The position numbers were made by a program, and so were the translations under genes. Positions 63,031 to 64,000 of a stretch of 64,000 bases of DNA are shown here, in pieces. Source of the DNA: Bactericera cockerelli. Taxonomy: Eukaryota; Arthropoda; Insecta; Hemiptera; Triozidae. The notes beneath the pieces were generated by a model that did no database searches, was not told the origin of the DNA, and was given only the letters and a program-made list of their open reading frames with translations. The stretch covers positions 1,667,566 through 1,731,565 of the forward strand of contig CM044958.1 of assembly GCA_024516035.1 (NCBI GenBank), given 5' to 3'. Within the stretch, counting starts at the first letter, position 1, and each line of letters starts with the position of its first letter.

Positions 63031-63102
63031 GCTGAAACTGGGACTCGAACCAACGACCTTCAGGTTACAAGTCCGCCGCCTTATCGATCAAGCTACTGAG
63101 AT
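63031..63102 (-). mobile_element. tRNA-headed SINE, family B head
   Basis: Minus strand: CTTGATCGATAAGGCGGCGG, ACTTGTAACCTGAAGGTCG, TTGGTTCGAGTCCCAG. Close to 22250-22320. Confidence 0.82.
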
Positions 63103-63460
63103 CGGTAAACAATCGGTGCTCTATTATCAATTATTTTCAACAACCACAACAAAAATTATTTGGTTAACTGGATCAAGAATCCGATGGGTTGGGCTTGAGA
63201 GAGGATGAGGTTTTGTGAGGAGAAGAGCCTTGTCATGTCAAAAATTTAGGGATTTTTTTAATGTAGGTATAGCTATTATTATGATTTTTATTTATTTATT
63301 CTTTTAACGCCGCCAGGTATTCAGGCGGACACGCGTTAACACCAAGCGTTCAGGAGACAGGACAAGGAGGCTGGAATATAGAGTACCAATGTTGCTTAAT
63401 CAATACTGCCAGGATTTCTTGAATGAGACAAGAAATTTTTTAGTTGAATCCAAAATTAAG
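63103..63460. other. Unassigned stretch
   Basis: No gene; CGCCAGGTATTCAGGCGG near 63312 is a small inverted motif. Confidence 0.35.
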
Positions 63461-63790
63461 GATAGCATCCAGAATTACCAATCCGATCGGGGTTCGAATC
63501 CCTAAACTGTAGTATTTGTGCGACCTATCCATGGACCAGTGGACATATCCATTGAACAATATAGTTTCCTAATATGTAACTAGAATCATAGTTAAATTTC
63601 CTATGTATTATAAATTGTCACAGTGTATCCTTTAATCTTTGATGTTGAAAGTAAAACTAAAAATACTGAATTGTTAAATCACATAAAAAAAATTAACATT
63701 TAAGAGAGGAACATACCTCCCAATATGTTATCATTAGCTTAGGAAGTGTTCATTTGTATATTTAATTTATGTAAATAAAGTTATTACATT
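63461..63790 (+). mobile_element. Possible SINE with AATAAAG end
   Basis: GATCGGGGTTCGAATCCCTA (63486) is a clear tRNA-type box B, followed by about 280 nt ending ATGTAAATAAAGTTATTACA. There is only one copy in the window, so family status is unproven. Confidence 0.45.
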
Positions 63791-63794
63791 CAAT

Positions 63795-63859
63795 TCAATT
63801 CTCTCTCTCTCTTTTTTTCTCTCTCTATCTCTCTCTCTTTCCCTCTATCTCTCTATCTA

Positions 63860-63948
<89 letters not shown>
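63795..63948 (+). repeat. (CT)n microsatellite
   Basis: CT array, nearly pure from about 63867 to 63945. Confidence 0.95.
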
Positions 63949-63949
<1 letters not shown>

Positions 63950-64000
63950 ACACACCTGACTCTCAGAGGAAAAAAGAAAAAATGAACCCAATTTATTTTC

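Overview
The window looks like gene-poor arthropod (probably insect) nuclear DNA. It is AT-rich, and I found no ordinary host gene, rRNA gene or functional tRNA gene. Almost everything recognisable is a transposable element, a microsatellite or a tandem repeat. Evidence for an arthropod is the R1-type non-LTR retrotransposon, the TA- and TTAA-flanked miniature DNA transposons, Helitron ends closing in CTAG, and very many tRNA-headed SINE copies. A hemipteran-like insect is only a guess.

Layout. 1-3800 holds a long GA-rich array, a SINE split by a 296-bp piggyBac-type MITE, a class-II-tRNA-headed SINE and a CT-rich tract. 4081-14796 is a nested retrotransposon block: LINE 1 (ORF1 plus broken ORF2) carries a fold-back DNA element in its endonuclease (5285-6171), and an R1-clade LINE 2 (about 9214-14468) appears to sit in its 3' UTR. 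15-17 kb holds SINEs, including a 5S-rRNA-headed one. 17421-21011 is a large fold-back element with about 0.8-kb inverted arms, and a 1,425-bp hAT element with perfect 8-bp target duplications is nested in its centre. 21878-25351 is a recent direct tandem duplication of about 1.75 kb. 25.4-28.4 kb is SINE, a 1-kb polypurine array and a dispersed satellite. 28364-30177 (minus) is an ORF1-only retroposon with an intact 457-codon frame and a poly(A) tail. 30.6-44.2 kb is a mosaic of SINEs, MITEs, Helitrons, a second copy of the fold-back element and microsatellites. 44524-46656 is a second hAT element with a TTF-type zinc-finger fragment. 47-56 kb is again SINE and microsatellite. 56412-60570 (minus) is LINE 3, with a Baculo_FP-like ORF1 and an ORF2 broken by one frameshift. 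The rest is SINEs, a G-rich tract and a CT array.

How the parts relate. The LINEs encode endonuclease and reverse transcriptase; the SINEs and the ORF1-only unit encode no enzyme and presumably borrowed it. The most interesting signal is modular SINE architecture. A short hairpin motif (stem TGCC/GGCA and covarying versions) followed by TAAC..CGCCC recurs about twenty times in units with different heads and tails. In three tail types the sequence just after the hairpin pairs with the sequence just before the A-rich terminus. A second shared body module is attached to both a 5S rRNA head and tRNA heads. All family names rest on motifs read by eye; no database search was possible.
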